This document shows, piece after piece, positions 8,017 through 16,619 of a stretch of DNA of 58,967 nucleotides. A model generated the notes under the pieces. That model saw only the letters and a program-made list of their open reading frames with translations. It was not told where the DNA came from and searched no databases. The stretch spans positions 1 through 58,967 of the forward strand of contig JAFSWT010000139.1 of assembly GCA_017444395.1 (NCBI GenBank), read 5' to 3'. The translations under genes and the position numbers were made by a program. The DNA is from Schwartzia sp. (in: firmicutes). Lineage in GTDB: Bacteria; Bacillota; Negativicutes; Selenomonadales; Selenomonadaceae. Each line of letters opens with the position of its first letter. The stretch's first letter is position 1.

Positions 8017-8086
8017 ATCATACTTCGAAAGCATGATAATTCATAGAAACAAAGTATTTGTAATATTGGTTCCCATCCCGTATAAT
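8017..8086 (+). promoter_or_regulatory. LysR operator and promoter of the hydrolase-SDR operon
   Basis: TTGTAA (8058-8063) and TATAAT (8081-8086) have a 17-base spacer. The dyad at 8017-8037, with arms ATCAT and ATGAT, pairs at 8 of 10 positions and is centred near -65, the usual LysR recognition site for activation. It shares the core TTCGAAAGCAT or TTTGAAAAGCAT with the operator before lysR. Confidence 0.65.
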
Positions 8087-8137
8087 GAACCCATCACTGA
8101 AATTTGCCGATGATGAAAACGGAAAGGGGAATCTTTA

Positions 8138-9295
8138 ATGAAAATGAACCGGAAAAACTCCATGCTCGTGATGGCCGCCATAATGGTGGGAACGATGGCA
8201 TTCGGCTCCATGGGCGCCGTCCATGCCGCGACACCGACCCAGGCCTTGGTTGCCGCCTCGCAGATGAAAAAAGCCTCCATCGGAAATCTGGACAACGATA
8301 CCCGCGTGTTCGCGGTGGACAAATCCATCGAGGTCAAGAATGTCCGTTTCCAGAACCGTTATGGTTTTGATGTGGCAGGACACCTCTATCTGCCGAAGGA
8401 TTTTGACATTCACAGGCAGTATAAGGCCGTCGTCATCACAGGGCCTTTCGGCGCCGTCAAGGAACAGTCCTCCGGCCTTTACGCCCAAGAAATGGCCAAA
8501 CGCGGTTTTGTCGCTGTGGCCTTTGACCCCTCCATGACCGGAGAAAGCGGCGGCGTACGGCGCAACATGGGATCGCCGGAAATCTTCACCGAGGATTACC
8601 ATGCGGCGGTGGACTTTGTGACGAACCTCTCCTTTGTCAACCCGGAGCAGGTCGGCGCCATCGGTATCTGCGGCCTTTCCGGCATGGCGCTGACGGCAGC
8701 CTCGAACGATACCCGCATCAAGGCCGTGGCCACCTCGGCCATGTACGATATGTCAGAAAGCATCAGCGACCATTACGATGGCGCCTACTACACGCCGGAA
8801 CAGCGCCTGGCGGTGAAGAAGCATTTGGCGAAAATGCGGGACGAAGAAGCAAAGACGGGCAAGTCCATTCGCGGTGCACATGAGCTGGCCGTGGACGCGG
8901 ACGGTAACGTACTGACCTTCGACACGATGTTCCCTGATGTGCTCCCGGCGGACGCCAACCAAGTCATCAAGGATTTTTACGGTTACTATGTGACCCGTGC
9001 TTACCATCCCCGCGCCATCAATTCCAACACGCTGGCCTGGGATTCCACGACGCCTTATGGCTTCTTCGATTTCAGTCTCATGGACAATATCGACGAGATC
9101 AGCCCGCGTCCGGTTCTCCTCATTACCGGTGACAAGGCGCACTCCAAGTATTTCTCGGATAATGTCTATGCCAAGCTCAAGACGCCGAAGGAAGAGATTG
9201 TCGTACCGGACGCAACGCATGTGGACCTCTACGATCAGATGGACAAGATTCCTTTCAACCGCCTGGTGGCGTTCTTTGACGAAAATCTGAAGTAA
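8138..9295 (+). CDS. Exported alpha/beta hydrolase with Cys nucleophile elbow
   Basis: A 385-residue alpha/beta hydrolase with an N-terminal signal peptide (MKMNRKNSMLVMAAIMVG, then VHAA as a likely cut), so it should act outside the inner membrane. The nucleophile elbow reads GICGLSG, placing Cys where most hydrolases have Ser, as in dienelactone hydrolases. The acid/His pair is likely Asp in LLITGDKAH and His in ATHVDLYDQ. It is nine bases from the SDR gene and behind a LysR-controlled promoter, so the two probably act on one carbonyl or lactone compound. The alternative nucleophile is the Ser three residues later. Substrate unknown. Confidence 0.85.
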   Translation: MKMNRKNSMLVMAAIMVGTMAFGSMGAVHAATPTQALVAASQMKKASIGNLDNDTRVFAVDKSIEVKNVRFQNRYGFDVAGHLYLPKDFDIHRQYKAVVITGPFGAVKEQSSGLYAQEMAKRGFVAVAFDPSMTGESGGVRRNMGSPEIFTEDYHAAVDFVTNLSFVNPEQVGAIGICGLSGMALTAASNDTRIKAVATSAMYDMSESISDHYDGAYYTPEQRLAVKKHLAKMRDEEAKTGKSIRGAHELAVDADGNVLTFDTMFPDVLPADANQVIKDFYGYYVTRAYHPRAINSNTLAWDSTTPYGFFDFSLMDNIDEISPRPVLLITGDKAHSKYFSDNVYAKLKTPKEEIVVPDATHVDLYDQMDKIPFNRLVAFFDENLK

Positions 9296-9304
9296 AGGGT
9301 GTGT

Positions 9305-10081
9305 ATGAATATGAACGAGAAAATGCTGGACGGAAAAGTGGCGATTATCTCCGGGGCAAGCTACGGCATGGGTGAGACAATGGCGGCGCTTTTTGCGCGG
9401 GAGGGCGCAAAGGTTGTCATGACGGCACGGGGCAAGGAGAAGCTCGACGCCGCGGTGCAAAGAATACGGGCGCAGGGATTTGAGGCAACAGGTGTCGTCG
9501 CCGACAACAAAGAACTGGACGATGTGAAACGCGTCATCCAAACAGCACTGGACGTGTATGGCGACCTCGATATTGTCATCAACAACGCCGCCATCGGCGA
9601 GCAGAAAATGATTGACGAGACCGACGACGAGTGGCTGGAGCACGTCTATCAGACGAATGTATTCGGTCCTTTCCGCTTTATCCGGGAATCGCTGAAAATT
9701 TTCCTGCCCAAAAATGACGGCTGCATCATTAACATTTCCTCCGTCAACGGCGAGCGCCCCTTCTGCGGCGCGGCCTACACATCCTCCAAGGGCGCCATCA
9801 ACACGCTGACGAAAAACGTGGCCATGCGCCTCATCAACACCAATATCCGGATCAATGCCGTGGCGCCGGGAGCGACGGTGACGCCCGCTCACCTTGCCAA
9901 CAAGGCGGGAGAACAGCCGGGCGGCGCCAAAATGCTGGAATACAGCAAGCATTTTGTTTATTTCCCCGGCCCGGAATGTGACCCTATGGACCAGGCGAAC
10001 GCCTGCCTGTTCCTCGCCTCCGATATGGGAAAACACGTCAAGGGACAAGTCCTGCAGGTATGTAACGGCGCCTTCCTGTAA
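9305..10081 (+). CDS. Short-chain dehydrogenase/reductase (SDR)
   Basis: A classical SDR of 258 residues. It has the NAD(P) loop SGASYGMGE, NNAA, the catalytic Ser in NISSVNG and YTSSK with catalytic Tyr and Lys. Arg after the second strand (TARGKEK) favours NADPH. The ATG at 9305 has AAAGGG at a good distance; a GTG at 9299 is in frame. It is in one operon with the exported hydrolase. As this protein is cytosolic and the hydrolase exported, they could not act in the same compartment, so any joint pathway needs transport. Confidence 0.9.
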   Translation: MNMNEKMLDGKVAIISGASYGMGETMAALFAREGAKVVMTARGKEKLDAAVQRIRAQGFEATGVVADNKELDDVKRVIQTALDVYGDLDIVINNAAIGEQKMIDETDDEWLEHVYQTNVFGPFRFIRESLKIFLPKNDGCIINISSVNGERPFCGAAYTSSKGAINTLTKNVAMRLINTNIRINAVAPGATVTPAHLANKAGEQPGGAKMLEYSKHFVYFPGPECDPMDQANACLFLASDMGKHVKGQVLQVCNGAFL

Positions 10082-10108
10082 CGTCACAACGCCACGAACG
10101 GAAAATGA

Positions 10109-10123
10109 TTCCCACGATGGGAA
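10109..10123. repeat. Small perfect dyad before the flavoprotein gene
   Basis: TTCCCA and TGGGAA are separated by three bases. It could be an operator or a weak terminator for the SDR operon; nothing decides between them. Confidence 0.3.
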
Positions 10124-10195
10124 AAGACAAGTATCTGAGGAAAATTATCTCATGATTCTTTGGAATAAGCGATAAACGGAAGGGAAGATTGGGAT

Positions 10196-10735
10196 ATGCG
10201 CAAAAAAGTGTTGATCATCTCGACGAGCCTGCGGAAAAACAGCAATTCCGACGCGTTGGCGGCGGCTTTCGCCGAGGGCGCGAACGAGGCGGGGCATGAA
10301 ACGGAGCACATCAGCCTGATGGGAAAAACCATCGGCTTTTGCCGGGGCTGCTTTGCCTGTCAGAAGACGCGGCGCTGCGTCATCCATGACGACGCCGGCG
10401 CCATCGTTCAAAAAATGCTGGCGGCGGACGTGCTGGTCTTTGCCACGCCGGTTTACTATTATGAGATGAGCGGGCAGATGAAGACGATGCTGGACCGGGC
10501 CAATCCGCTCTTCCCCGCCGATTACGCTTTTCGTGATGTCTACCTGCTGGCGGCGGCGGCCGATGACGAAGAAACGGCTATGGACGGCGCGTTGAAAGGA
10601 CTGGAAGGCTGGATTGCCTGTTTTCCCGAGGCGCGGCTTGCCGGTACCGTGCTTGGCGGCGGCGTGTCGAACGCCGGTGACATCAAAGGCCATCCGTCGC
10701 TTCTGAAGGCCCGGGAAATGGGAAAACAAGCGTGA
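10196..10735 (+). CDS. Iron-sulfur flavoprotein-like NAD(P)H-dependent FMN reductase
   Basis: A 179-residue flavodoxin-fold protein. The N-terminal phosphate loop is STSLRKNSNSD, the middle holds a cysteine motif GFCRGCFACQKTRRC like that of archaeal and clostridial iron-sulfur flavoproteins, and TPVYYYEMSGQMK is the second flavin loop. Such proteins carry FMN, sometimes with a 4Fe-4S cluster, and reduce oxygen species or quinone-like compounds. Cytosolic. The stop codon region overlaps the upstream frame of the lipoprotein gene, suggesting cotranscription. Whether a cluster is bound here is not certain. Confidence 0.85.
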   Translation: MRKKVLIISTSLRKNSNSDALAAAFAEGANEAGHETEHISLMGKTIGFCRGCFACQKTRRCVIHDDAGAIVQKMLAADVLVFATPVYYYEMSGQMKTMLDRANPLFPADYAFRDVYLLAAAADDEETAMDGALKGLEGWIACFPEARLAGTVLGGGVSNAGDIKGHPSLLKAREMGKQA

Positions 10736-10752
10736 ACGCGAGGGGGACGCGG

Positions 10753-11265
10753 ATGAGGAACGCCTTTGCCGGCTGCCTTTTGATTTTTGCCATGCTCACG
10801 TTCGCGGGCTGTGGCAACGCCGCCCCGCCGTCTGCCGCCCCGGCAAGCGAAACAGCCCCACCGGCTGCGGGGCAACCGGCTTCATCCGGGCGAAGGGAGG
10901 AAACGGCAACGGAAACGCAACGCCATCTGGAAATCCACATAGGGGAAAAAGTCTTTCACGCCGTTCTGGAGGATACCGCGGCCGCGAAAGCGTTTTCTGC
11001 CAAACTGCCACTTTCCGTTGAAATGACGGAACTCAACGGCAACGAAAAGTACTATCGTCTGGACGAGAAATTGCCGTCCGACGATGTGGCAATCGGTGAG
11101 ATACACGCCGGGGACCTGATGCTTTTCGACAGCAGTTACATCGTGCTGTTTTACCGGGATTTTTCCACGAACTATCGCTATACGCGATTGGGACGCCTGA
11201 ATGATCCGGAAGGCCTTTCCCTGGCCGTGGGCAAAGGAACCGTGTTTGTAACGATGCACCGGTAA
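10753..11265 (+). CDS. Lipoprotein with cyclophilin-like domain
   Basis: A 170-residue exported lipoprotein: signal peptide, lipobox LTFAGC, then a low-complexity Ala/Pro linker. The folded part (about 55-170) matches the cyclophilin-like family by pattern: IHIGEKVFHAVLEDTAAAKAF, VEMTELNGNEKYY, GEIHAGDLMLF and the closing TRLGRLNDPEGL. These domains often stand next to flavodoxins and aldo-keto reductases in Firmicutes, as here. Start at 10753 follows GAGGGGG at a good distance; a GTG at 10732 is the longer alternative. Membrane-anchored on the outside of the inner membrane or in the outer membrane. Activity unknown. Confidence 0.85.
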   Translation: MRNAFAGCLLIFAMLTFAGCGNAAPPSAAPASETAPPAAGQPASSGRREETATETQRHLEIHIGEKVFHAVLEDTAAAKAFSAKLPLSVEMTELNGNEKYYRLDEKLPSDDVAIGEIHAGDLMLFDSSYIVLFYRDFSTNYRYTRLGRLNDPEGLSLAVGKGTVFVTMHR

Positions 11266-11346
11266 AACATACCGGAAGATGCGCTCCATTCCGCCATATC
11301 CTGGATGTTCCGTGTTCCGGACCCAGCGCCGGTTTGCCAAAAACGC

Positions 11347-11377
11347 TTGACCGGTGCTTGCTACCGCATGATAAAAT
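11347..11377 (+). promoter_or_regulatory. MerR-type promoter, copy 1 of 4
   Basis: TTGACC (11347-11352) and TAAAAT (11372-11377) are 19 bases apart instead of 17. The spacer contains an imperfect dyad CGGT-N7-ACCG. This is the design of promoters untwisted by MerR-family activators. Near-identical copies stand at 40174, 45754 and 51614. It drives the DUF362 gene at 11422 and probably the aldo-keto reductase behind it. Confidence 0.8.
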
Positions 11378-11421
11378 GAATCTATACGGTATTTTCTATT
11401 GCCGGGAAAGGACGGATGACG

Positions 11422-12450
11422 ATGAAAGAGCTTTCCAGACGCGATTTCATGAAAAAGGCGGGCATGGCAGCCCTCGGGGCAAGCCTTGCCGGCGTGGCCG
11501 GTCTCACCCTCGGCTGCGGGCAAAACAAAACGGCGGGCCATGCCGCCGCGCCGGTAAAAGCAGCCACGGCAGAGACACCCGCCGCGGAAAAGGCGAAAGT
11601 CTATTTCACCGACAAGATTGACGCCGACCATCTCATTAAACTCTACCAGAAAATCAACGCGGAAATCCGGGGCAAGGTCGCCATCAAGCTGCACACCGGC
11701 GAGCCCCACGGCCCGAATATCCTGCCCCGCGACATGGTGCGGGCGTTCCAGGCGCAGATCCCGGACTCCACCATCATCGAGGCCAACGTGGCCTACGGCA
11801 GCCCCCGCGCCTCCACCGCCGGCCACCGGGAAACGCTGGAGACGAACGGCTGGACATTCTGCCCCGTCGATATCATCGACGCCGGGGGCGACGTCAATCT
11901 GCCGGTGAAGAACGGGCTCCATCTGAAGGAAGTGGCGAGGGGGGCGCATCTCGTCAACTACGATTCACTGGTCGTCCTGACGCATTTCAAAGGCCATGCC
12001 ATGGGCGGCTTCGGCGGTTCGCTGAAGAACATCGCCATTGGCTGCGCCTCGGGCAAGACCGGCAAGCGGCAGGTGCACGGCGTCGTGGACTACGGGAAAT
12101 GGGTGACGGGCGAACTCTTCATGGAGCTGATGGCGGACAGCGGCAAGGCAACCTGCGACCATTTCGGCAAGCATATCGTATTTTTGAACGTCCTGCGCCG
12201 CATGAGCGTGGATTGCGACTGCGCCGGAACGGGCGCCGCCGAGCCGGTGATTCCCGACCTCGGCATGCTGGCCTCCACAGACATCCTGGCCATCGATCAG
12301 GCATCCGTCGATATGGTTTACAACTTCGGTGACGCCCGCAAGAACGACCTGATTGAGCGCATCGAAAGCCGCCAGGGGCTCCGACAGCTTTCGGCGATGA
12401 AGGAGCTCGGCATGGGCAACGATCAATATGAGCTGATTTCAATTGGTTGA
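11422..12450 (+). CDS. Tat-exported DUF362 protein, paralog 1
   Basis: About 342 residues. The Tat signal is LSRRDFMKKAG with a hydrophobic stretch ending in GLTLGCGQ, so it may also be a lipoprotein. The DUF362 domain has IKLHTGEPHGPNILPRDMV, a Gly-rich GHAMGGFGGSLKN loop and a conserved Cys pair in RRMSVDCDCAG. DUF362 members are often described as Fe-S centre proteins. Tat export implies folding with a cofactor before secretion. The second ATG (11422) is used because AAAGGA lies nine bases before it, as in paralog 3; ATG 11416 is the alternative. It is paired with the aldo-keto reductase at 12485. Function unknown. Confidence 0.85.
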   Translation: MKELSRRDFMKKAGMAALGASLAGVAGLTLGCGQNKTAGHAAAPVKAATAETPAAEKAKVYFTDKIDADHLIKLYQKINAEIRGKVAIKLHTGEPHGPNILPRDMVRAFQAQIPDSTIIEANVAYGSPRASTAGHRETLETNGWTFCPVDIIDAGGDVNLPVKNGLHLKEVARGAHLVNYDSLVVLTHFKGHAMGGFGGSLKNIAIGCASGKTGKRQVHGVVDYGKWVTGELFMELMADSGKATCDHFGKHIVFLNVLRRMSVDCDCAGTGAAEPVIPDLGMLASTDILAIDQASVDMVYNFGDARKNDLIERIESRQGLRQLSAMKELGMGNDQYELISIG

Positions 12451-12484
12451 AAAAGGACTATGTATAAGAAACGGAGGAGAAAGT

Positions 12485-13600
12485 ATGGCACTGGGAGAGG
12501 ACATCCGGAAGCTGGGCTTCGGTCTCATGCGGCTGCCGCAAAAGGAAGGGAAGATTGACGTCGAACAGGTCAAGATCATGGTGGACAAGTTCCTCGCGGC
12601 GGGGTTCACCTACTTCGATACGGCCTGGGCCTATCCGGGCAGCGAGGACGCCATCCGCCAGGCGCTGGTCGAGCGGTATCCCCGCGAGAAATTCCTGCTG
12701 GCGACAAAGAACGCCGCCTGGATCAACTGCCAGACGCGGGAAGACGCCATCGCGCAGTTCGAGACTTCGCTGAAGCAGACAGGCGCGGGCTATTTCGACT
12801 TTTACCTGCTGCACAATCTCGGCGAGAGCCGGACGAAGTTCTTTGACGACTTCGATATGTGGTCGTTCGTGCAACAGAAGAAAAAGGAAGGGCTGATCCG
12901 TCACGCCGGTTTCTCGTTCCACTCGACGCCGGAGGAGCTGGAAGCGATTCTGAAAGCCCACCCGGAAATGGAGTTCGTGCAGCTCCAGATCAACTACGGC
13001 GATTGGGAGAATCCGGCCATCCGGTCCCGCGCCTGCTACGAGATGGCGCGGAAATACGGCAAACCCGTCGTCATCATGGAGCCGGTGAAGGGCGGTATGC
13101 TGGCGAATCCGCCGGAGAGCGTCAAGGCGATTCTCAAGGCGGCGGAGCCGGCGTCCTCCTGCGCGTCGTGGGCGGTACGTTTCGCCGCGAACCTCGACGG
13201 GCTGATCACGGTACTGTCCGGCATGTCCAGCATTGAACAGATGGAGGACAACCTTTCATATATGAAGGATTTCCAAAAGCTGACGCCGGCGCAGACAGAG
13301 ACCATCGAAAAAGCGCGGGCCGCGCTGGCGAAAATCCCCATCATCCCCTGCACCACCTGCAACTACTGCGCCAAGGTATGTCCGCAGGGCATCGGCATTT
13401 CCGGCTCCTTCACCGCCATGAACTACCTGACGCTTTACGGCGACAAGGACGCGGCCAAGCATCAGGAAAACTGGCTCGTCAATATGCACGGCCGGAAGCC
13501 CGCCGCCGACTGCGTGAAATGCGGCGCCTGCGAGAAAGCCTGCCCGCAGCACATCGCCATCCGCGCCGAACTGGAAAAGGTCGCCAGAGCACTGGCGTAA
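12485..13600 (+). CDS. Aldo-keto reductase with C-terminal 2x[4Fe-4S] ferredoxin domain
   Basis: A 371-residue protein. Residues about 1-270 form an aldo-keto reductase barrel: GFGLMRLP, FDTAWAYPGSE with the catalytic Asp and Tyr, Lys in LLATKNAAW and His in FYLLHNLG. Residues about 285-370 carry two Cys motifs, CTTCNYCAKVCP and CVKCGACEKACP, for two 4Fe-4S clusters. Such fusions can link ferredoxin-level electrons to carbonyl reduction. ATG 12485 follows GGAGGAG. It is 34 bases after the DUF362 gene in one transcript. Substrate unknown. Confidence 0.92.
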   Translation: MALGEDIRKLGFGLMRLPQKEGKIDVEQVKIMVDKFLAAGFTYFDTAWAYPGSEDAIRQALVERYPREKFLLATKNAAWINCQTREDAIAQFETSLKQTGAGYFDFYLLHNLGESRTKFFDDFDMWSFVQQKKKEGLIRHAGFSFHSTPEELEAILKAHPEMEFVQLQINYGDWENPAIRSRACYEMARKYGKPVVIMEPVKGGMLANPPESVKAILKAAEPASSCASWAVRFAANLDGLITVLSGMSSIEQMEDNLSYMKDFQKLTPAQTETIEKARAALAKIPIIPCTTCNYCAKVCPQGIGISGSFTAMNYLTLYGDKDAAKHQENWLVNMHGRKPAADCVKCGACEKACPQHIAIRAELEKVARALA

Positions 13601-13630
13601 CAGCGGCGCTCTGTCTTTGCAAAACGAAAG

Positions 13631-13661
13631 GAGTGGCTCCTTCAAGAGGCCACTCTTTTTT
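13631..13661. terminator. Terminator between convergent genes
   Basis: GAGTGGC pairs with GCCACTC and is followed by six T. It ends the plus-strand operon; the convergent permease gene stops at 13687. Confidence 0.85.
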
Positions 13662-13686
13662 GTTTTGCTTTCCCCGCCAGGAATAA

Positions 13687-14826
13687 TCAGCAGGGCGAAT
13701 CTTGCACTATGCGGGACGTGTCGGATTCCATACGTTTTTTCCGGTCGGAATGGAATCGATAACAAAAAAACAGGGCAATCAAAGTGACATAAACAAGGAA
13801 CAGACCGAAGAGCCGCGCGCAGTCACTAAAACCGGCCCCCCGGGTGATGAAGTCGCGTACCAGATGGTATTCCCAAGTCAGCTGGAAGAAGTGTGAGAGG
13901 ACGAGCACCCAGTCCGAAAGGATCGGCACCGGTCCCGTGGAGCCTCCGAGGATAAAACCGCCGGGTATGAAAAGAATCATGCCGCTGGCGGCGACGCCGG
14001 GATTCGCCGCGTTCCAGCCGAAGAGCAGCGACATCATGCCCAGAGCCCAGATGAAGAAGAATTGAGAGAGAAAAAACCAGACCATGTGGCCGCCAATGAC
14101 CATGTCGCCCCAAACGCGCAGAATGGCCATGCCGACGAAGCACGCGACCAACAGGCAGAAGCCATAAGGGACGAGACGCAGCATGAGGTCAAAGGGCGAG
14201 CCGTCCCGGAGGATGGCGTCCCATTTTTGCTCCAGCCGCAGTCGCGGCACCATGCCAATGGTGGCAAACACGAAGAACATGGAGGAAAAGAAGAACAGAA
14301 AACCCTGCGTTTCGCCATTGGCCGTAGAAGCGGCGGGATTGAACAACCGACGGCTGTATAACCGGATGCCACCCTCCTCGCCGCCGGACGCCATGGCGTT
14401 TTCCGTAGCGACAATCTCCGGCAATGCTTCCATGATATCGGCGTGCTGTGCCGCGTTCGTGTAATCGTAATATACACCAATGCTCCCGGCGGCGCCGTCG
14501 CTGTACCGCGCCTTTTCCAATCCGTGGGGAAAGCAGAGAACCGCTATGGCCTGATCTTGGTAGCAGAGCGTCTTCGGGTCGGCGGGCGTGTTGATGACAG
14601 CCTTTACCCTCATGAATGGCGAAGCATCGATTTTCTGCGCCAGTTCGCGGCTGTATTTTGAGTTGTCCAGGTCGATGATGACAACGCGGGCATCCCGGAT
14701 GCTGTTATTGTAAAGCGCCAGCGTGAAAAAGACGCCAATGATGACCGCGACAACCAGTGAGACTTTCTGATACGGCATTCCCTGCCCGGACAACAGGAAA
14801 CGGATTTCGTCCTTAATGGAATCCAT
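13687..14826 (-). CDS. ABC-2-type transporter permease
   Basis: A 379-residue membrane protein with one N-terminal helix, a large outside loop (about 45-175) and about five helices in the C-terminal half, as in the YhhJ/YbhR group of ABC-2 permeases. With the HlyD-type adaptor it should export a small molecule across the envelope. The start at 14826 overlaps hlyD by 14 bases; TTG 14841 is also possible. No ATP-binding subunit, second permease or outer-membrane channel is encoded here, so the ATPase must come from elsewhere. MarR-controlled by position. Confidence 0.85.
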   Translation of the reverse strand: MDSIKDEIRFLLSGQGMPYQKVSLVVAVIIGVFFTLALYNNSIRDARVVIIDLDNSKYSRELAQKIDASPFMRVKAVINTPADPKTLCYQDQAIAVLCFPHGLEKARYSDGAAGSIGVYYDYTNAAQHADIMEALPEIVATENAMASGGEEGGIRLYSRRLFNPAASTANGETQGFLFFFSSMFFVFATIGMVPRLRLEQKWDAILRDGSPFDLMLRLVPYGFCLLVACFVGMAILRVWGDMVIGGHMVWFFLSQFFFIWALGMMSLLFGWNAANPGVAASGMILFIPGGFILGGSTGPVPILSDWVLVLSHFFQLTWEYHLVRDFITRGAGFSDCARLFGLFLVYVTLIALFFCYRFHSDRKKRMESDTSRIVQDSPC

Positions 14827-15919
14827 CGCTGTCCACTCCAATCGTCATGCCCGGCAAAACGCCTTCCGCAGGCTCAGTGTAAATACGCACCTGAAACGCC
14901 GTCAGGTCGGCCTGTCCCTTTTCCCGCGACATCTTGAGGTCAGCGAAGCCCGGCGCCTGCGCAATCAGGCGAATGGTGCCCGAGACTTTCTTGTTTCCGG
15001 CGACGGTATGCCCGGTCAGCATATCCCCTTCTTTGAGGTTGGCAATCTGTTTTTCGCTTAAATACAAATCGTAATACTGGCGCGTGCTCTCAAGCAGAAT
15101 TACCGGGACACCCGGCGCAATCATTTCCCCCTGTTTGGCGATGATCTTCAGGATGCGCCCGTCCTCCGGCGCGCGGAGCGTCAAGCGTTCCCTGGATACG
15201 GCAAGCTCCTGGAGCTGGACTTCAAGGGCTTTCTTTTGTTGGCGAAGCGCCTCCACATCGTTCTCCCGATTTTGCGTTTCCCGGCGCTGCTGCTCAATGG
15301 TGGGAAGTGTCATCGAGTCGGTATGGCCCGTGTCCGGTGCCCCTGCCAGCAGACGGGACAGGCTCTCCTCGGCGGAAGCGAGATTCGCCCCTGCCGTATC
15401 ATAGGCAGCCTGTGCCGCATCCATCTCTGATTGGGAAATGACGCGCTCGGCACGAAGCTGCACATTGCGCTCGTATTCCAGCGAATGCCGCGTGAAATTC
15501 GCTTGTGCCGCCTTCACTAAAGCGCGCTGTGCGTCCACCGAACGGCGACTCTGCACCTCATCGTTGGCGATGCGGGAAAAACCGAGCCGCACGCTTTCCT
15601 CCTGTGAACGGATTGTCGCGTCAAGCTGCGCAATCTGCGCTCTGAGTTTCGTCGTCGCCAGGTCGATATCGGTGCTGTCAATGACCATCAACACATCGCC
15701 CTGCTTCACGTTTTGCCCTTCCTGCACCGCTTCGGTGACCAGGCAGCCGCCTACGGAATTGAAAGCCACCTTCACCTGCTCCGCTGTCAGGATCCCCTCT
15801 TTCTTCTCCGTCGCCAGCACCACCGCGTCATTACCGCTGTAAAAAAGCGTCAGTCCGGCAACGAGCAACAGCGCGAGAAAGAGAATCCCGATTCTTGTCG
15901 TCTTGTTTGCCAAATCCAT
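14813..15919 (-). CDS. HlyD-family periplasmic adaptor (membrane fusion) protein
   Basis: A 368-residue protein with an N-terminal membrane anchor (about residues 9-27), a split lipoyl-type domain (FNSVGGCLVTEAVQEGQNVKQGDVL, and later TLRAPEDGRILKI), and a long coiled-coil hairpin between them (about 85-255). It bridges an inner-membrane pump to an outer-membrane channel. Its promoter region contains a TTAG-N4-CTAA site like that before marR, so MarR likely represses it. It is the second gene of a marR-hlyD-permease run. Confidence 0.92.
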   Translation of the reverse strand: MDLANKTTRIGILFLALLLVAGLTLFYSGNDAVVLATEKKEGILTAEQVKVAFNSVGGCLVTEAVQEGQNVKQGDVLMVIDSTDIDLATTKLRAQIAQLDATIRSQEESVRLGFSRIANDEVQSRRSVDAQRALVKAAQANFTRHSLEYERNVQLRAERVISQSEMDAAQAAYDTAGANLASAEESLSRLLAGAPDTGHTDSMTLPTIEQQRRETQNRENDVEALRQQKKALEVQLQELAVSRERLTLRAPEDGRILKIIAKQGEMIAPGVPVILLESTRQYYDLYLSEKQIANLKEGDMLTGHTVAGNKKVSGTIRLIAQAPGFADLKMSREKGQADLTAFQVRIYTEPAEGVLPGMTIGVDSDGFH

Positions 15920-15943
15920 TTCAATTCCTCCGTCTCTTATTGA

Positions 15944-15955
15944 TTAGTCATCTAA
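15944..15955. promoter_or_regulatory. MarR operator before hlyD
   Basis: TTAGTCATCTAA, a TTAG-N4-CTAA dyad, 25 bases upstream of the hlyD start on the minus strand. It matches the site before marR in form. Confidence 0.55.
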
Positions 15956-15999
15956 CTATAAAGGCAGACGAACCCTTCTTTATAGGAAACGCCCCGCTA

Positions 16000-16482
16000 T
16001 CAGGACGCGAGTTTTTCCAGAAGCCGGATCAGCGCCTCCTGTTCCTCCGCCGTCAAGTGCCCCATCAGTTTGGTAATGCGGAGATAATGCTCGGGCAACA
16101 CCTTTTCCATGAACACGCGGCCCTTATCTGTCAGGCGCACGCACTTCGTCCGGCGGTCCTCCGCCTCTGCCTCAAGTGTCACCAGCCCGTCCTGTTGCAG
16201 ATTCCGAAGCATAACGCTGACGGAAGCGCGGGTAATGCCGGCCCGCTCTGCCAAGGTAGACGGCGCGGCACCCTCCGGTGACTGGTGAAGCTGGATCAGA
16301 ACACAGAGTTTCCCTTCCGAAAGCCGGTACTCGCGCTGAATCACATCCATAATCCGGCTCTGGATGGTTCCCGCTGTCTGTAAGATTGTCAGCATTGCCA
16401 GCACTTCGTTGGGATGGATTTCCGGCACGAGCCGCGCGTGGCGCTCCAACTCTCCCCGTGACGGCATCATCGATTGTTTCAT
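16000..16482 (-). CDS. MarR-family repressor
   Basis: A 160-residue MarR protein with winged helix-turn-helix (LSEGKLCVLIQLH, STLAERAGITRASVSVMLRNLQQDGLV, then the wing EDRRTKCVRLTDKG). MarR proteins bind as dimers and usually release DNA when a phenolic, drug or oxidant is bound. It sits at the head of its operon. Dyads of the same form lie over its own promoter and before hlyD, so it should repress both. Cys in the wing might be redox sensitive. No ligand can be deduced. Confidence 0.93.
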   Translation of the reverse strand: MKQSMMPSRGELERHARLVPEIHPNEVLAMLTILQTAGTIQSRIMDVIQREYRLSEGKLCVLIQLHQSPEGAAPSTLAERAGITRASVSVMLRNLQQDGLVTLEAEAEDRRTKCVRLTDKGRVFMEKVLPEHYLRITKLMGHLTAEEQEALIRLLEKLAS

Positions 16483-16502
16483 GGAATCCCCTCGCCTGAT
16501 AA

Positions 16503-16544
16503 TTAGCTAACTAACAGTATAGTAAAGGATGACGTTTTTGTCAA
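16503..16544 (-). promoter_or_regulatory. marR promoter and operator
   Basis: On the minus strand TTGACA (16539-16544) and TATACT (16516-16521) have a 17-base spacer, a near-consensus promoter. The operator TTAGCTAACTAA (16503-16514) covers the start of transcription. Confidence 0.8.
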
Positions 16545-16570
16545 AGGGAAAAATGGAAATTGACCGCCTG

Positions 16571-16614
16571 AAAAAACGGCTATGGGAACCGGTGATTCCC
16601 ATAGCCGTTTTTTT
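16571..16614. terminator. Bidirectional terminator after the macrodomain gene
   Basis: A perfect 13-bp stem (arms 16576-16588 and 16596-16608) with A before and T after. On the minus strand it ends the sirtuin-macrodomain operon just ahead of the marR promoter. Confidence 0.9.
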
Positions 16615-16619
16615 CGCTG

